In this document: positions 42,898-52,553 of the stretch, piece by piece | How the letters are laid out: the number at the start of each line of letters is the position of its first letter | Numbering within the stretch: position 1 is the stretch's first letter | Source of the DNA: JAKJEP01 sp964580995 | GTDB taxonomy: Bacteria > Planctomycetota > Phycisphaerae > Sedimentisphaerales > SM23-30 | Assembly: GCA_964580995.1 (NCBI GenBank) | Contig: CAZOMV010000003.1 | Location: 40,521 to 104,520, forward strand | Direction: 5' to 3' | DNA: 64,000 nucleotides | The notes under the pieces: generated by a model | Databases searched by the model: none | Seen by the model: only the letters and a program-made list of their open reading frames with translations | What the model was told of the DNA's origin: nothing | Translations under genes and position numbers: made by a program

Positions 42898-43985
42898 GAG
42901 ATTTTTCCCAGACCAGACGGATTGTCATCAAGGTCGGCACCAATGTGCTCAGCAAGAACAGCGGCATCGATATCGACTTTCTCAGCATTATTGCCCGGCA
43001 GATTTCCGAACTGATCCGCCAAAAGCGGCAGGTCATCCTGGTTACCTCCGGGGCTATCGGCATGGGAGCCAACTGCCTGGGTTTCACCCGCCGGATTACC
43101 GAGGTCAAGCTGCGGCAGGCCTGTGCGGCGGTCGGCCAGGGGATCCTGATGCATCAATATCAGGAGGCCTTCGGCCAGTACGGCCAGAAGGTGGCCCAGG
43201 TGCTGCTGACCAACCGGATCATGAGCCATCGCAAATCTTACGTGAACCTCAAGAACGCCATGGAGACGCTGCTGAGCATGGGGATCGTCCCCATTGTCAA
43301 CGAGAATGACTGCGTCTCGGTGGAGGAGATCGGCCTGGCCTTTGGGGACAACGACAAGCTCTCGGCGCTGGTTGCCTCCAAGATCGATGCGGAACTGCTG
43401 GTGATTTTGACGGATGTGGCGGGGCTGTACGACAAGAATCCCCAGCAGCATACCGATGCCAGACTTATTCCGGTGGTGTATGAAATCACCGACGAGATCG
43501 CCGGGATGGCCGGTCAGGCCGGCTCGAAATTCGCTACCGGCGGCATGGCCAGCAAGATCGCCGCCATCCGCATCGCGGCCAAGGGCGGCTGCAAGGTGAT
43601 CCTGGCCCACGGCCGGGAAAAGGATGTGATTTCCCGGCTGCTGGCGGGGGACGAAGTGGGGACGCTGTTTTTGCCCAAACGGAAGATCAGCAACCGCAAA
43701 CGCTGGATCCTCAATTCTTTCACCGATGCCCGCATCGATATCGATCCCGGCGCTGTGACTGCTCTCCTCAACCGCAAGAGCCTACTGCCGGTGGGCATCA
43801 CCGAAGTAACCGGTACTTTCCGGGCCGGCGATGTGGTCTATATCGGGACCATCGCCAAGGGGGTGTGCAACGTCTCCTCCGGCCAACTGCGCGCCATGCT
43901 GGAGGAAAAAAACAAAAATCACGCCGCGGCCCATAAACAAAAAGCCGTGGTGCACGTAAACGATATCGTTCTTTTGGAACCCTAA
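42885..43985 (+). CDS. proB: Glutamate 5-kinase with PUA domain
   Basis: 366 residues, full length for the long form. The amino-acid-kinase domain (about 8-265) begins RRIVIKVGTNVLSKNSGIDI and contains VTSGAIGMG, NENDCVSVEE, FGDNDKLSALVAS and GTGGM-type GSKFATGGMASKI. A PUA domain (about 285-360) follows (RWILNSFTDARIDIDPGAVT). It phosphorylates glutamate with ATP, the committed and usually proline-inhibited step. Its ATG lies within the end of proA, with no separate promoter. Confidence 0.95.
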   Translation: MSSLRDFSQTRRIVIKVGTNVLSKNSGIDIDFLSIIARQISELIRQKRQVILVTSGAIGMGANCLGFTRRITEVKLRQACAAVGQGILMHQYQEAFGQYGQKVAQVLLTNRIMSHRKSYVNLKNAMETLLSMGIVPIVNENDCVSVEEIGLAFGDNDKLSALVASKIDAELLVILTDVAGLYDKNPQQHTDARLIPVVYEITDEIAGMAGQAGSKFATGGMASKIAAIRIAAKGGCKVILAHGREKDVISRLLAGDEVGTLFLPKRKISNRKRWILNSFTDARIDIDPGAVTALLNRKSLLPVGITEVTGTFRAGDVVYIGTIAKGVCNVSSGQLRAMLEEKNKNHAAAHKQKAVVHVNDIVLLEP

Positions 43986-44012
43986 TCCCCCCCAAACGAA
44001 AGGAACCCGGCC

Positions 44013-47000
44013 ATGAAAACCGGCCTTGCCCCTTTGCTGGCCCTGTTGTTTTTCTATTTCCCCGCCGCCGCCCAGCCGGCCAATCTCATCACCAACAGTT
44101 CACTGGAAGAAGGAACCAACTCTCCAAGTGCCTGGATCCTCAGCGGTTCGGGGGAATGGACCACGGATGCGCAATCCGGCAGCCGCTCCCTTTGTGTTAC
44201 CGATGATGGGACGCAGGACTCATTTTGGCGATATGACTCCCCGCCGGTGCGGCCCGGACGGGTGTATCGGCTGAGCTTCTATGCCAAAGGGACTGGCAGC
44301 GGCAGCTGCGGCATATCCGGCCTGAATGTCGCCAACTTCGACTTCCAGCCGTCGGAGCAATGGAGCTTGCATTCCTTCACCTTCACTACCCCCAAAGACC
44401 TGAACGATGTTTTTTTACGCCTGGGACAATGGAGCCGCCGGGGTACCATCTGGTTTGATGCGATTACTCTGGCCGAAGTCCATCCGCGGCCCCAACAGCA
44501 GGGTCCGCTTTTGCTGGGTGAGGGCGAATCCCTCCACGGCAACCAGTACCGCTTTGCAGCGCCGCTGGCCGCCAAAGGTACCAACTATTCCCGTCCCCTG
44601 CTGGAGACCACCACCGGCTTCAATTCCGACCGCTGGACCTTTGGCCCGGGCACGTATGTCGTTTATAAACATCAGATCGGCCCGGCCCGGATCGAAGAGG
44701 CCCGGATCAGCATTCAAATCAATTATTACCTTTCCGGTTCCTGTCAGGTGGAGGCCGGCACGGATGGCCGGCAGTGGCAGAGCCTGGGCCAACTGGAAGG
44801 AAAGAAAGACCAGGCCTTCCCCCTGCCGGCGGAGCTGCTGCCGGCCCCGGTGATCTATGTCCGGTTGATATCCTCGGGTTCGTTTCAAATCGACCGTTAT
44901 GGTTTCGAGGCCCGCCTGAATCAATCTTTCCCGCAAATTCAGGGCAGCACCTTCTTTTTGCAAAACGATACGACATCGGACCGGCTGGCGGTAACCATCC
45001 TTTCCCTGGATGATTTACTGCCGGGCGATGATAAAAACCTGCGCTGCACCGTGCAAAATAAAACGGACAAAGCATTAGCTTTAGTTGCGGAGCTGGCCAT
45101 CCGCACTGCCGGCGGCACTCCCCAGCCTATTGCCGCCCCCAGTTCCTTTCTGCTATCCCCGCAGCAGACGCAGGAAATCTCTCTGCCCTATACCCTCCGC
45201 AGCGCCGGGGAATTCACCCTGGATTTTGCCCTCCGCCGCGGGCCGGAGGTTTTGTACCAGGCCTCCACGCCCTTCCGGGTACCTTCCTTATACGACGGTT
45301 CCTATGGCTATCATCTGGAAGAAAATGAGTCGCTGCAACTCTGGTGGTGCGAATCCACCTATAAAGTCAGCCGCCAGCGGCCGGCCCCCTCGCCGCAATC
45401 CCAAAAACCGGTCCAGATAGCCGCCGCCCGCGGCGAATACGAGCCGGTCCAGATTGTGCTGCGGCCGAAAAAAAATCTGGAAGGGGTACAACTGGCCGTG
45501 GTATCGGAAAACCCGCTCTGGCAGGATGCTTTTCAGCTCTATCAGGTCTATTACCATTATATCCATCATGCCACCGATGCCCTCGGCTGTGTGGGCTGGT
45601 GGCCGGATGCCCTGCCGGCCTGGAACGAACCCCTGAACCTGACCGGCGGCGAGAATCAGCCCGGCTGGCTGCTGGTGAAGGTGCCGCTCAACTGCCCAGC
45701 CGGCGACCATCAGGTACAAGTAACCATCCGGGCCAAAGATATGGAACCGGTTACCCTGCCGGTTCAGATTCATGTATATGATTTCGAAATGCCCGCCAGC
45801 CCCCACATCGTTTCCGCCTTCGGCCTCGATGCCGGCCCGGTCAATCAGTATCATAATCTGCAAACCGCCGAAGAGCAAAGGCAGGTCTGGGATTTGTATC
45901 TGCAGTCGTTCCGCGAGCATCGCCTCACCCCTTACAACTTCGCCCCCTATGACCCAATTCAGGTTCATTTTGAATGCACGGTCTGGGAAGGCGGCCAGAT
46001 CGTTTCCGAAGATCCCGCCGGCGGCCAGTCCTGCCTCAAGTTGATCGACGAGAATCCCAGCCAAAATGTGGCTTGCTCCACCTCCTACCTGATTCCGGTG
46101 ACGAAGGACACAGAGTACCGGCTGGCCTGGAAGGCAAAGACTCAAAATGCAGGGCAGGAATATCAGGTCACCCTGAGCACCTGCGATGCGGAAGGCCGCT
46201 GGATTTCCGGCCATAACCTCGACCTGGCGTATTCCGGCAGCGGCCAGTGGCAGTCGCAGCAAACCACCCTGATCCCCACCCAGCGGTCCCCCCAGGCGGC
46301 GTTTGTGAAGCTGTCCTTATGGCCGGTTCTCTGGAAAGAGGGCGGCAGTACGGTCGGCACCGCCTGGTTCGATGATATCAGCCTGGCCCAGGCCGGCGAT
46401 GATACGAATCTGATTCGCAATCCGGGCTTTGAACTCGATAACTTCCAGCCCAACGTAACGGTTGATTTCACCCGTTGGGATCAGCAGGCCCGCCAATACC
46501 TCGACGAATACGGCTTTACCTCCTTCCGGCTGGACTTGCAGGGCATGGGGTCCGGCTGCCAGTTCGGCACCAGCCTGGGACAGATCGGTCCCTTCCCGCA
46601 GGGTTCGCCCCAATACCGCCAGATCTTCCAAAAGTACTGCCTGCAATTGCAAAACCATCTGGAGCAGCGGGGCTGGCTGGACAAAGCCTATATCTACTGG
46701 TTCGATGAGCCGGAGCCGAAAGACTACGAGTTTGTCAAAAACGGCATGGAAGAAATCAAGCTGGCCGGCCCGAAGCTGCCCCGCATGCTGACCGAAGAAC
46801 CCGGCGAACACCTCGCCGGCAGCGTTGATATCTGGTGCCCGATCCTGCATATGTTCGACCCGGCCGCCGCCGCTCAGCGCCAGCAGCTCGGCGAAAAAAT
46901 CTGGTGGTATGTCTGCACCGGGCCGAAACAGCCCTATCCCGGCCTGTTCATCGATCACGATGCCGTGGAACTGCGGATCTGGCAGTGGATGAGCTGGAAA

Positions 47001-47483
47001 TGGAACGTGCAGGGCATCCTGGTCTGGGCCAGCAACTACTGGAGCAGCCCCTGTGCATTTCCGTCCCCCAAAACCCAGAATCCCTGGCAGGACCCGATGA
47101 GTTATGTCTCCGGCTACGGCGGCGAACCGACCGGCTACATCGGTTACTGGGGCAACGGCGACGGCCGCTTCCTCTACCCGGTCAATCGGGATGTCGAAAA
47201 TGACAAACGAAAATTCCTGGCTGGTCCCGTCAGTTCCTTCCGCTGGGAGATGCTGCGGGAAGGTCTGGAGGATTATGAATATTTCTGGATTTTAAAAGAT
47301 CTCGTTAACAAAGCCCGAACAGATGAGAAATCGAATCTCGATTTACAAGAGATTGAATCACTCCTTACGGTTCCGGAAAATATCGTTGCCGACTTGACTA
47401 CTTTCACCCGCGATCCCCAGCCGCTCTATCAGTACCGGGCGAAACTGGCGGAAGCGATTGAAACACTATCCCGCAGGCCGTGA
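44013..47483 (+). CDS. GH123/DUF4091-type glycoside hydrolase, secreted, multidomain
   Basis: 1156 residues with a signal peptide (MKTGLAPLLALLFFYFPAAA) and AAAGGA upstream. An N-terminal carbohydrate-binding-like domain (about 25-160), further beta-sandwiches including an Ig-like one (about 330-420), and a GH123-type N-domain come first. A TIM barrel follows, into which a second CBM-like module (about 650-810) is inserted. The Asp-Glu pair D898/E899 in YWFDEPEP matches the adjacent acid pair of GH123 beta-N-acetylgalactosaminidases. The ending VSSFRWEMLREGLEDYEYFW is the DUF4091 signature. It starts 28 nt after proB but is functionally unrelated. Likely target: N-acetylhexosamine-containing glycans; specificity is not certain. 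Confidence 0.8.
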   Translation: MKTGLAPLLALLFFYFPAAAQPANLITNSSLEEGTNSPSAWILSGSGEWTTDAQSGSRSLCVTDDGTQDSFWRYDSPPVRPGRVYRLSFYAKGTGSGSCGISGLNVANFDFQPSEQWSLHSFTFTTPKDLNDVFLRLGQWSRRGTIWFDAITLAEVHPRPQQQGPLLLGEGESLHGNQYRFAAPLAAKGTNYSRPLLETTTGFNSDRWTFGPGTYVVYKHQIGPARIEEARISIQINYYLSGSCQVEAGTDGRQWQSLGQLEGKKDQAFPLPAELLPAPVIYVRLISSGSFQIDRYGFEARLNQSFPQIQGSTFFLQNDTTSDRLAVTILSLDDLLPGDDKNLRCTVQNKTDKALALVAELAIRTAGGTPQPIAAPSSFLLSPQQTQEISLPYTLRSAGEFTLDFALRRGPEVLYQASTPFRVPSLYDGSYGYHLEENESLQLWWCESTYKVSRQRPAPSPQSQKPVQIAAARGEYEPVQIVLRPKKNLEGVQLAVVSENPLWQDAFQLYQVYYHYIHHATDALGCVGWWPDALPAWNEPLNLTGGENQPGWLLVKVPLNCPAGDHQVQVTIRAKDMEPVTLPVQIHVYDFEMPASPHIVSAFGLDAGPVNQYHNLQTAEEQRQVWDLYLQSFREHRLTPYNFAPYDPIQVHFECTVWEGGQIVSEDPAGGQSCLKLIDENPSQNVACSTSYLIPVTKDTEYRLAWKAKTQNAGQEYQVTLSTCDAEGRWISGHNLDLAYSGSGQWQSQQTTLIPTQRSPQAAFVKLSLWPVLWKEGGSTVGTAWFDDISLAQAGDDTNLIRNPGFELDNFQPNVTVDFTRWDQQARQYLDEYGFTSFRLDLQGMGSGCQFGTSLGQIGPFPQGSPQYRQIFQKYCLQLQNHLEQRGWLDKAYIYWFDEPEPKDYEFVKNGMEEIKLAGPKLPRMLTEEPGEHLAGSVDIWCPILHMFDPAAAAQRQQLGEKIWWYVCTGPKQPYPGLFIDHDAVELRIWQWMSWKWNVQGILVWASNYWSSPCAFPSPKTQNPWQDPMSYVSGYGGEPTGYIGYWGNGDGRFLYPVNRDVENDKRKFLAGPVSSFRWEMLREGLEDYEYFWILKDLVNKARTDEKSNLDLQEIESLLTVPENIVADLTTFTRDPQPLYQYRAKLAEAIETLSRRP

Positions 47484-47540
47484 TGTAATATTTCTTATTG
47501 TTATGATGAATTCTGCCGGCGGCTTTAACGCGATAAATCC

Positions 47541-47557
47541 CCGCCTCGAAAAGGCGG
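47541..47557. terminator. Short hairpin between convergent genes
   Basis: CCGCCT and AGGCGG pair around CGAAA between the ends of the GH123-like gene and lnt. There is no proper T-run on either side, so it is a weak terminator candidate only. Confidence 0.25.
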
Positions 47558-47599
47558 AAGCTCGGATTCATTTTCACCAGCATTTTCAGAGTGGATCCA

Positions 47600-49372
47600 C
47601 TATTTCATAGCCGGAATCTTCCGCATCTTCTTCCGCAGCGAATCCAGAAAAAACAAAAGCGTAAAGACCGAGCAAATTATCGCAAACGCATCGCCCACCC
47701 GGCTGTAGAGGCTGACCCGCCGGTCCATATATACCCGGTCGGTCACATAGCCTGCCACCGCCTGCCGCTGGCGCGGCTCCTCCGGCAGTGTGCCCGCCAG
47801 GCCCCCCGCCTGCACCACACCATCCGGCCGGATGAATCCGCTGATGCCGGTATTGACCGACCGCACGATCCCGATCCGATTCTCCACCGCCCGGAATTTG
47901 CAGATTGCCAGATGCTGGAGCAGTTCGCTGGTGGCGGTGACGGGCTTGCCATTGCCGCCCCGCACAAACCAGCCGTCGTTGCTGATGTTCAGCAAAAAGT
48001 CGATCCGTTTCTTCCCTTTTTCCACCGTGAGTGCCAGCGGCATATGCGGAGTCACATCCTCATAACAGATGGCCACGGCAAACTTCCGGGCATGCCCCTC
48101 TGCCCCGGGATATTCAAAAACGGTAAACTCCTCCCCCGCGTCCAGGCTGTATTCATAATCATACGGCGTCAGACTGTTGAGCAGCCGGTACATCCAGGGC
48201 CAGCTTTTCTTGAACGGCACCACCTCGCCAAACGGCACCAGGTGCATCTTGTCGTACCGCCGGCCCAGCCGCTGCCCGCCGGCCAGGTACAAAACCGCAC
48301 TGTTGGCCGTCCCGGCCGGCGCCAGGCCGTCCAGGTCTTCCTTCATCAGCCACGATGGCGTCCCCACTAATACCGCCGCCCCTTTCCCCGCCAGCTCCCG
48401 TAACCGCTTGTCAAACGCCTGGCTCTGCACCCAAGGCGGATACAGGCTCATATCATAGCTGGGATGCTGCCGCTGCAAATCCAGAAATTCCTGATTCAGC
48501 GGACTGCACGCCATCGTCTCCGGCCAGACGATCAGCTCCGGTTTCACCCCCGCCTGTAAAGCCAGCTCACTTAACTGCATATGCCGCCGGAATATCTCCT
48601 CATTGCTCCCGGACTGCTCCTTGACGTACTGCGGGATATTCTCCTGAATCGCGGCAATAACCGGCCCCGGCTTCATCGTTCCCGCCCCCTCCCGCAGCCG
48701 ATACCCGCCATACACCACCGCCCCCAGCACCAGGCACAGCGTTGCCAGAATCAGCGTCACCACCCCCACCTTTTTCTTCTGCTGCTCCGTAACCGCCTTG
48801 AGCGGCCGCAGCAGAAAATCGCAAAGCAACCCGTTGACCATCCCGATCAGAAACGTCACCCCGTAAGCCCCGAAGAGATCGCTGATCTGAATCAGGCGGA
48901 GGCTTTCATGCTGGCTGTGCGAGAGAAACAGCCAGGGAAAGCCCGTCATCACCACCGCCCGCAAATATTCCTGCGCCACCCAGACCACCGGCAGGACCAC
49001 CGTGAACGGCCAGCCGCGCTTCTGATAGATCCGCCGCAGGATAAACCCGCTCAGCACGAAAAAACAGGCCATATAAACACACAGCCCCCCATATCCCAGC
49101 GCCGTCACCCCCGCCAGCCAGGAAAGATTCCCCAGATAATACCCCAGCCCCAGCCCATACGCTATCGCCAGCATCCACCCGCCCCGCCGCACCCGCACCA
49201 CCGCCAGTACCCACGGCACCAGCGCCACCCATGCCAGAGCGCTCCACCCCACCGGCTCCTGAATCACACTCAAAAACACCATCGCCACCAGCATCAAAAT
49301 CGTCCCCCCCAGCAAACTCATCGCGGTCTTTGGCTGGCTGCCCTCTATTACAATATTTTTTTCCTGTTGCAC
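47600..49372 (-). CDS. lnt: Apolipoprotein N-acyltransferase
   Basis: 590 residues from a GTG start (SD weak; an ATG 51 nt downstream is an alternative). About six N-terminal membrane spans are followed by a nitrilase-type domain (about 235-540) with the catalytic triad E285 (VWPETM), K375 (YDKMHLVPFGE) and C436 (AVAICYEDV). Lnt adds the third acyl chain to the N-terminal Cys of lipoproteins in the inner membrane. The product would serve lipoproteins such as the DUF1080 protein encoded at 52.5 kb. A further span lies near the C-terminus (AFAIICSVFTLLFFL). Confidence 0.92.
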   Translation of the reverse strand: MQQEKNIVIEGSQPKTAMSLLGGTILMLVAMVFLSVIQEPVGWSALAWVALVPWVLAVVRVRRGGWMLAIAYGLGLGYYLGNLSWLAGVTALGYGGLCVYMACFFVLSGFILRRIYQKRGWPFTVVLPVVWVAQEYLRAVVMTGFPWLFLSHSQHESLRLIQISDLFGAYGVTFLIGMVNGLLCDFLLRPLKAVTEQQKKKVGVVTLILATLCLVLGAVVYGGYRLREGAGTMKPGPVIAAIQENIPQYVKEQSGSNEEIFRRHMQLSELALQAGVKPELIVWPETMACSPLNQEFLDLQRQHPSYDMSLYPPWVQSQAFDKRLRELAGKGAAVLVGTPSWLMKEDLDGLAPAGTANSAVLYLAGGQRLGRRYDKMHLVPFGEVVPFKKSWPWMYRLLNSLTPYDYEYSLDAGEEFTVFEYPGAEGHARKFAVAICYEDVTPHMPLALTVEKGKKRIDFLLNISNDGWFVRGGNGKPVTATSELLQHLAICKFRAVENRIGIVRSVNTGISGFIRPDGVVQAGGLAGTLPEEPRQRQAVAGYVTDRVYMDRRVSLYSRVGDAFAIICSVFTLLFFLDSLRKKMRKIPAMK

Positions 49373-49430
49373 TATTTATTCGCCTATGAATAATCTACCC
49401 TAAATCTACACCTGATTCCAGCGGAAAAGG

Positions 49431-50345
49431 TTATAAAGATCCCAGTACTTTCAGGAATTCCTCCGGCTCCTCCGGACTGAACAAAAGCGAATATCCCTTT
49501 TGCGTCGGCAAATAAACCACTTCCCGCGGGTTCGTCACAAACAGCAACGCCTTCTCCTTCTTCCGCAGCCGGAACCACCCCGCCTGATAACCGGGCATAC
49601 CGATCCCGTTGGTCTTCCAGCGTGCCCCATACTCCCGCTGCTGCTTCATATCCACCAGCTTCGCTTCGCCGGTTTTTAGCTCCTCACGCCCAATCCAGCG
49701 GCCATAGATATTCCCCCCAATCCGCAGCCCCTCCGGGGAAATCTCAAACCGGGTCCGCCGGGCCGAACGGGCAAAATGCACAAACAAAACCAGAAGCCCC
49801 GCCTCCGTCAAACCTAAAACCAGTATCAGTATCCCTATGGTACCTTTTAACAAATTCTCCGTCAAAGGCTCAATCGGAAAAGTGCTTCCCCTCTCACCCG
49901 CCCGCAGCGCCTGCCGCATTTCTTCCGCCCGCTGGGGGTTTAACAGCATAATGTAATTTTCGGTTGTCGGCAGGTATAGAATGTTTTTACCAGTTGTTAG
50001 AAAGACCAGCGCCTTGCCGCCGCCGCGGGTCCGAAACCAGCCTTCCTTATAGGTACCGATGGCACTGCCATTGGTCCGCGCTGTCAATTGCAGATCCGGT
50101 TCCTCGGACCAGTCCACCATCTTCGCCCGATCCACCGCCAGCTTGTCCCACGCAATCGTCCGTCCGTATAAGCACCCGCCGATCCGCAGCCCTTCCGCCT
50201 CCAGCGTAAAGCTCGCCCGCCCCGCGGAGTAAAAAACATACCCCAGGAAACCCGCTGTCCCCGCCAGCAGCAGAAAAATCAATCCAAATAAAATCCACGT
50301 CCACTTCCCCCGCCCCGGCTGAATCATAAAAACTTGCTTATCCAT
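49431..50345 (-). CDS. Duplicated membrane protein with two PH-like domains
   Basis: 304 residues. Two homologous halves each contain a membrane span (ILFGLIFLLLAGTAGFLGYV; GILILVLGLTEAGLLVLFVH) and a beta-rich domain. Paired segments are EGLRIGGCLYGRTI with EGLRIGGNIYGRWI, KEGWFRTRGGGKALVFLT with QAGWFRLRKKEKALLFVT, and LYLPTTENYIMLLNP with VYLPTQKGYSLLFSP. These match bacterial PH-like (PH_10/YdbT-like) domains that follow membrane helices. AGGATAACAT precedes the ATG. It lies 58 nt upstream of lnt on the same strand and may be co-transcribed. Function is unknown. Confidence 0.7.
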   Translation of the reverse strand: MDKQVFMIQPGRGKWTWILFGLIFLLLAGTAGFLGYVFYSAGRASFTLEAEGLRIGGCLYGRTIAWDKLAVDRAKMVDWSEEPDLQLTARTNGSAIGTYKEGWFRTRGGGKALVFLTTGKNILYLPTTENYIMLLNPQRAEEMRQALRAGERGSTFPIEPLTENLLKGTIGILILVLGLTEAGLLVLFVHFARSARRTRFEISPEGLRIGGNIYGRWIGREELKTGEAKLVDMKQQREYGARWKTNGIGMPGYQAGWFRLRKKEKALLFVTNPREVVYLPTQKGYSLLFSPEEPEEFLKVLGSL

Positions 50346-50407
50346 ATGTTATCCTTATCTGAGCCATAGTATTACTTACATGTAGTCGCTTCCCGCCGCC
50401 CTTCATT

Positions 50408-51616
50408 TCACGTATTCTGCTTGCGATACGCCAGCGGCCGGACCCCCATCTCCTCCCGGAAATACCGCGACAGATGGTCGATATTGGTAAAGCCCGCCTT
50501 CAGGGCAATCTGCGAAACCGACCAGTCCGTTTCCAGCAGCATCCGGGCTACCAGACTGGTCCGTGCCCGTTTGATCTCCCCAAAAATCGACCGCCCGATC
50601 TCCTTGCGAAACCGCTTCTCCAGCACCCGCCGGGATATGGCCGTAGCCTGCACCGCATCATTCACTTGTATCGCTTTCCTGGCGTTCTGCCGGATGAAAC
50701 GGATCGCCGCCGCCACCTCCTTATCCTCAATCGCCAGGATATCCGTAGATTTGCGGGTCACCACCCGCGACGGCCTGGCCCAGATGGTTTGCCCCGTCAT
50801 TTTTTCCCCCGCCATCAGCCGGTCCAGCAGTTCCGCCGCCTCATACCCGGCCCGCTCGGCATTGAGCACCACGCTGGAAATCGGCGGCTCCGACAATTCA
50901 CAGACCAGATCGTCATTATCCACCCCAATCACCGCAATCTCCTCCGGTACATTCAGATTGGCCAGCTTGCACGCCTCGATAATCTGCTGGGCGCGGTCAT
51001 CGTTGCAGGTCATGACTCCCACCGGCTTGGGCAGTTGCCGCAGCCAATCGGCCATAATCCCCAGTTCCGCCTCCCAGGTTCGCTTGTTTTTCTCCGCCGG
51101 CTGGCGGTAAAACTGCACCGTGAAACCGGCCTGGGCCAGATTCTCCTGAAAACTCTCGCCCCGTTCCGCCGACCACCGCAAATCATCCAGACCGCAATAC
51201 GCAAAATTCCGAAAGCCCCGTTCTAGCAGATGCTCCGCCACCATCTTCCCGATCCCCGCACAATCCGACATAATCGCCGGAAACACCCGGTTCTGCTCCA
51301 CGGCGGAGCTGGCAATGATAATCGGCACCGCCATATTCAGGATTTTTTTATGGGCCTGCGAATCCTGGACCCCAAAGCCGTCATAGCTCCACCTCTCCAG
51401 CCGGGAATCCCGCATGATAATCCCGTCCGGCTTCCACCTCTCGATCCGCTCGTGGGTAATCCGCTCCTCCTGATCGATATCATCATACAAAGGGGGCCGG
51501 CGATAAAACGACCACGGCCCATGCAGCCGGGCATAACTGGCAATCCCCGCCAGCAGACCCCGGCCATACGCCCGGGAACTTTCAATCAGCAGCACGATTT
51601 TCGGGATGCGGGGCAT
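50408..51616 (-). CDS. XylR-type AraC-family transcriptional regulator
   Basis: 402 residues from the ATG at 51616 (AGG upstream); the frame opens three codons earlier only through TTG. Residues about 1-280 form a LacI-like periplasmic-binding-protein sensor (PKIVLLIESSRAYGRGLLAG, VGVMTCNDDRAQQI, IAVIGVDNDDLVCELSEPPI). Residues about 295-400 are an AraC double helix-turn-helix ending in FTNIDHLSRYFREEMGVRP. This is the layout of E. coli XylR, which senses xylose. Here the ligand is unknown. It may control the DUF1080/Gfo-Idh operon that starts 0.9 kb away on the other strand, or distant genes. Confidence 0.88.
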   Translation of the reverse strand: MPRIPKIVLLIESSRAYGRGLLAGIASYARLHGPWSFYRRPPLYDDIDQEERITHERIERWKPDGIIMRDSRLERWSYDGFGVQDSQAHKKILNMAVPIIIASSAVEQNRVFPAIMSDCAGIGKMVAEHLLERGFRNFAYCGLDDLRWSAERGESFQENLAQAGFTVQFYRQPAEKNKRTWEAELGIMADWLRQLPKPVGVMTCNDDRAQQIIEACKLANLNVPEEIAVIGVDNDDLVCELSEPPISSVVLNAERAGYEAAELLDRLMAGEKMTGQTIWARPSRVVTRKSTDILAIEDKEVAAAIRFIRQNARKAIQVNDAVQATAISRRVLEKRFRKEIGRSIFGEIKRARTSLVARMLLETDWSVSQIALKAGFTNIDHLSRYFREEMGVRPLAYRKQNT

Positions 51617-51775
51617 AAAAAACAACCTGAACTTTTACTTATATAATATTTTGAATTATTATGTATAAATAAAACTAATATTACTTAAGTGTATATTTCA
51701 AAATACTTTACTGGTTTTTTGTGTTTTATCAAAGTACAAACTTGCCTTTGACGAAATTTATGATATAGTTTAATT

Positions 51776-51835
51776 GTTATTACGATGACAGGATAGCCAA
51801 AGGGTTTAATCCCGCGGTGATGCCTGTCTTTTTTT
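51776..51835 (+). ncRNA. Candidate orphan small RNA with its own promoter and terminator
   Basis: A plus-strand promoter (TTGCCT at 51742-51747, 16-nt spacer, TATAGT at 51764-51769) would start a transcript near 51776. It would end in a nested hairpin: GACAGG (51787-51792) with CCTGTC (51823-51828), inner GGG/CCC, then seven T or more. No plus-strand gene lies upstream, so the terminator has no obvious protein-coding client. The RNA would be about 60 nt and antisense to the last 30 nt of the NYN gene. Prediction only. Confidence 0.35.
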
Positions 51836-52300
51836 ATATTCTAATTTTTCCCGCAAATCGTTCATTCCCATAATATAACCAGAGTATTTTCGTAACAAAG
51901 ATGAATACCCATTTATATCGGGAACTATAATTTTTTCTAATTTATCATTTTTTTCCAGATATTCGATCAAACAATAAAAATCACCATCCCCAGAAACAAT
52001 CACGGCCTTTTGGTAATTTTCATATTCAATCATTGCCTTTAAAACCAGTTCCGTATCCACATTTCCCTTAATTTTTCCGTTAATATCCAATGTGGGTTTG
52101 AAAACCAAAATAAACCCTGCCTCCTGCAAGACCGTGTAGAGGGATTGATTGGTACTTACATACCCGATGAAATAATAGGCGTTTTTAACCTGGAATTTCG
52201 AATGTAAGTAATTGCGAAATTTGGAATAATCAATTTTCCATTTTTGTTCGCAAATCGCACGATATACATTTTGGCTGTCGATAAAAGCAAAATTTTCCAT
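51806..52300 (-). CDS. NYN-domain (LabA/DUF88-like) protein, putative RNase
   Basis: The start is the ATG at 52300 (AAGGAAAG upstream), beginning MENFAFIDSQNVYRAICEQ; the longer frame from 52411 adds an unrelated stretch. The 164-residue product has the PIN-like NYN acidic residues D8 (FIDSQN), D82 (VDTEL) and D105/D107 (VSGDGDF). The fold binds metal and many members cleave RNA. The gene is clearly more AT-rich than its GC-rich neighbours, which hints at recent acquisition. It is a single gene with no antitoxin-like partner visible. Confidence 0.82.
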   Translation of the reverse strand: MENFAFIDSQNVYRAICEQKWKIDYSKFRNYLHSKFQVKNAYYFIGYVSTNQSLYTVLQEAGFILVFKPTLDINGKIKGNVDTELVLKAMIEYENYQKAVIVSGDGDFYCLIEYLEKNDKLEKIIVPDINGYSSLLRKYSGYIMGMNDLREKLEYKKRQASPRD

Positions 52301-52553
52301 AAAAAATGCACTTTCCTTGCTTCGCTTATTTTTTCCACGAGTAAAACGCCAATCCAGCTTTATTATAGAAAACAATACCTTAAAATCAAATTCTATTATT
52401 CGCAAAATCACTAAAAATAAACGTAAAATGGCGATTATTTGGGGGAAATTTTTTTATACTATACCTTACTCAGTATGAAGCATCCTATTGAAAGGTAAAA
52501 ATACTCACAGAATAGGAACAGCCGGTCAACTACTCAAATTAAGGAGCAATAAA

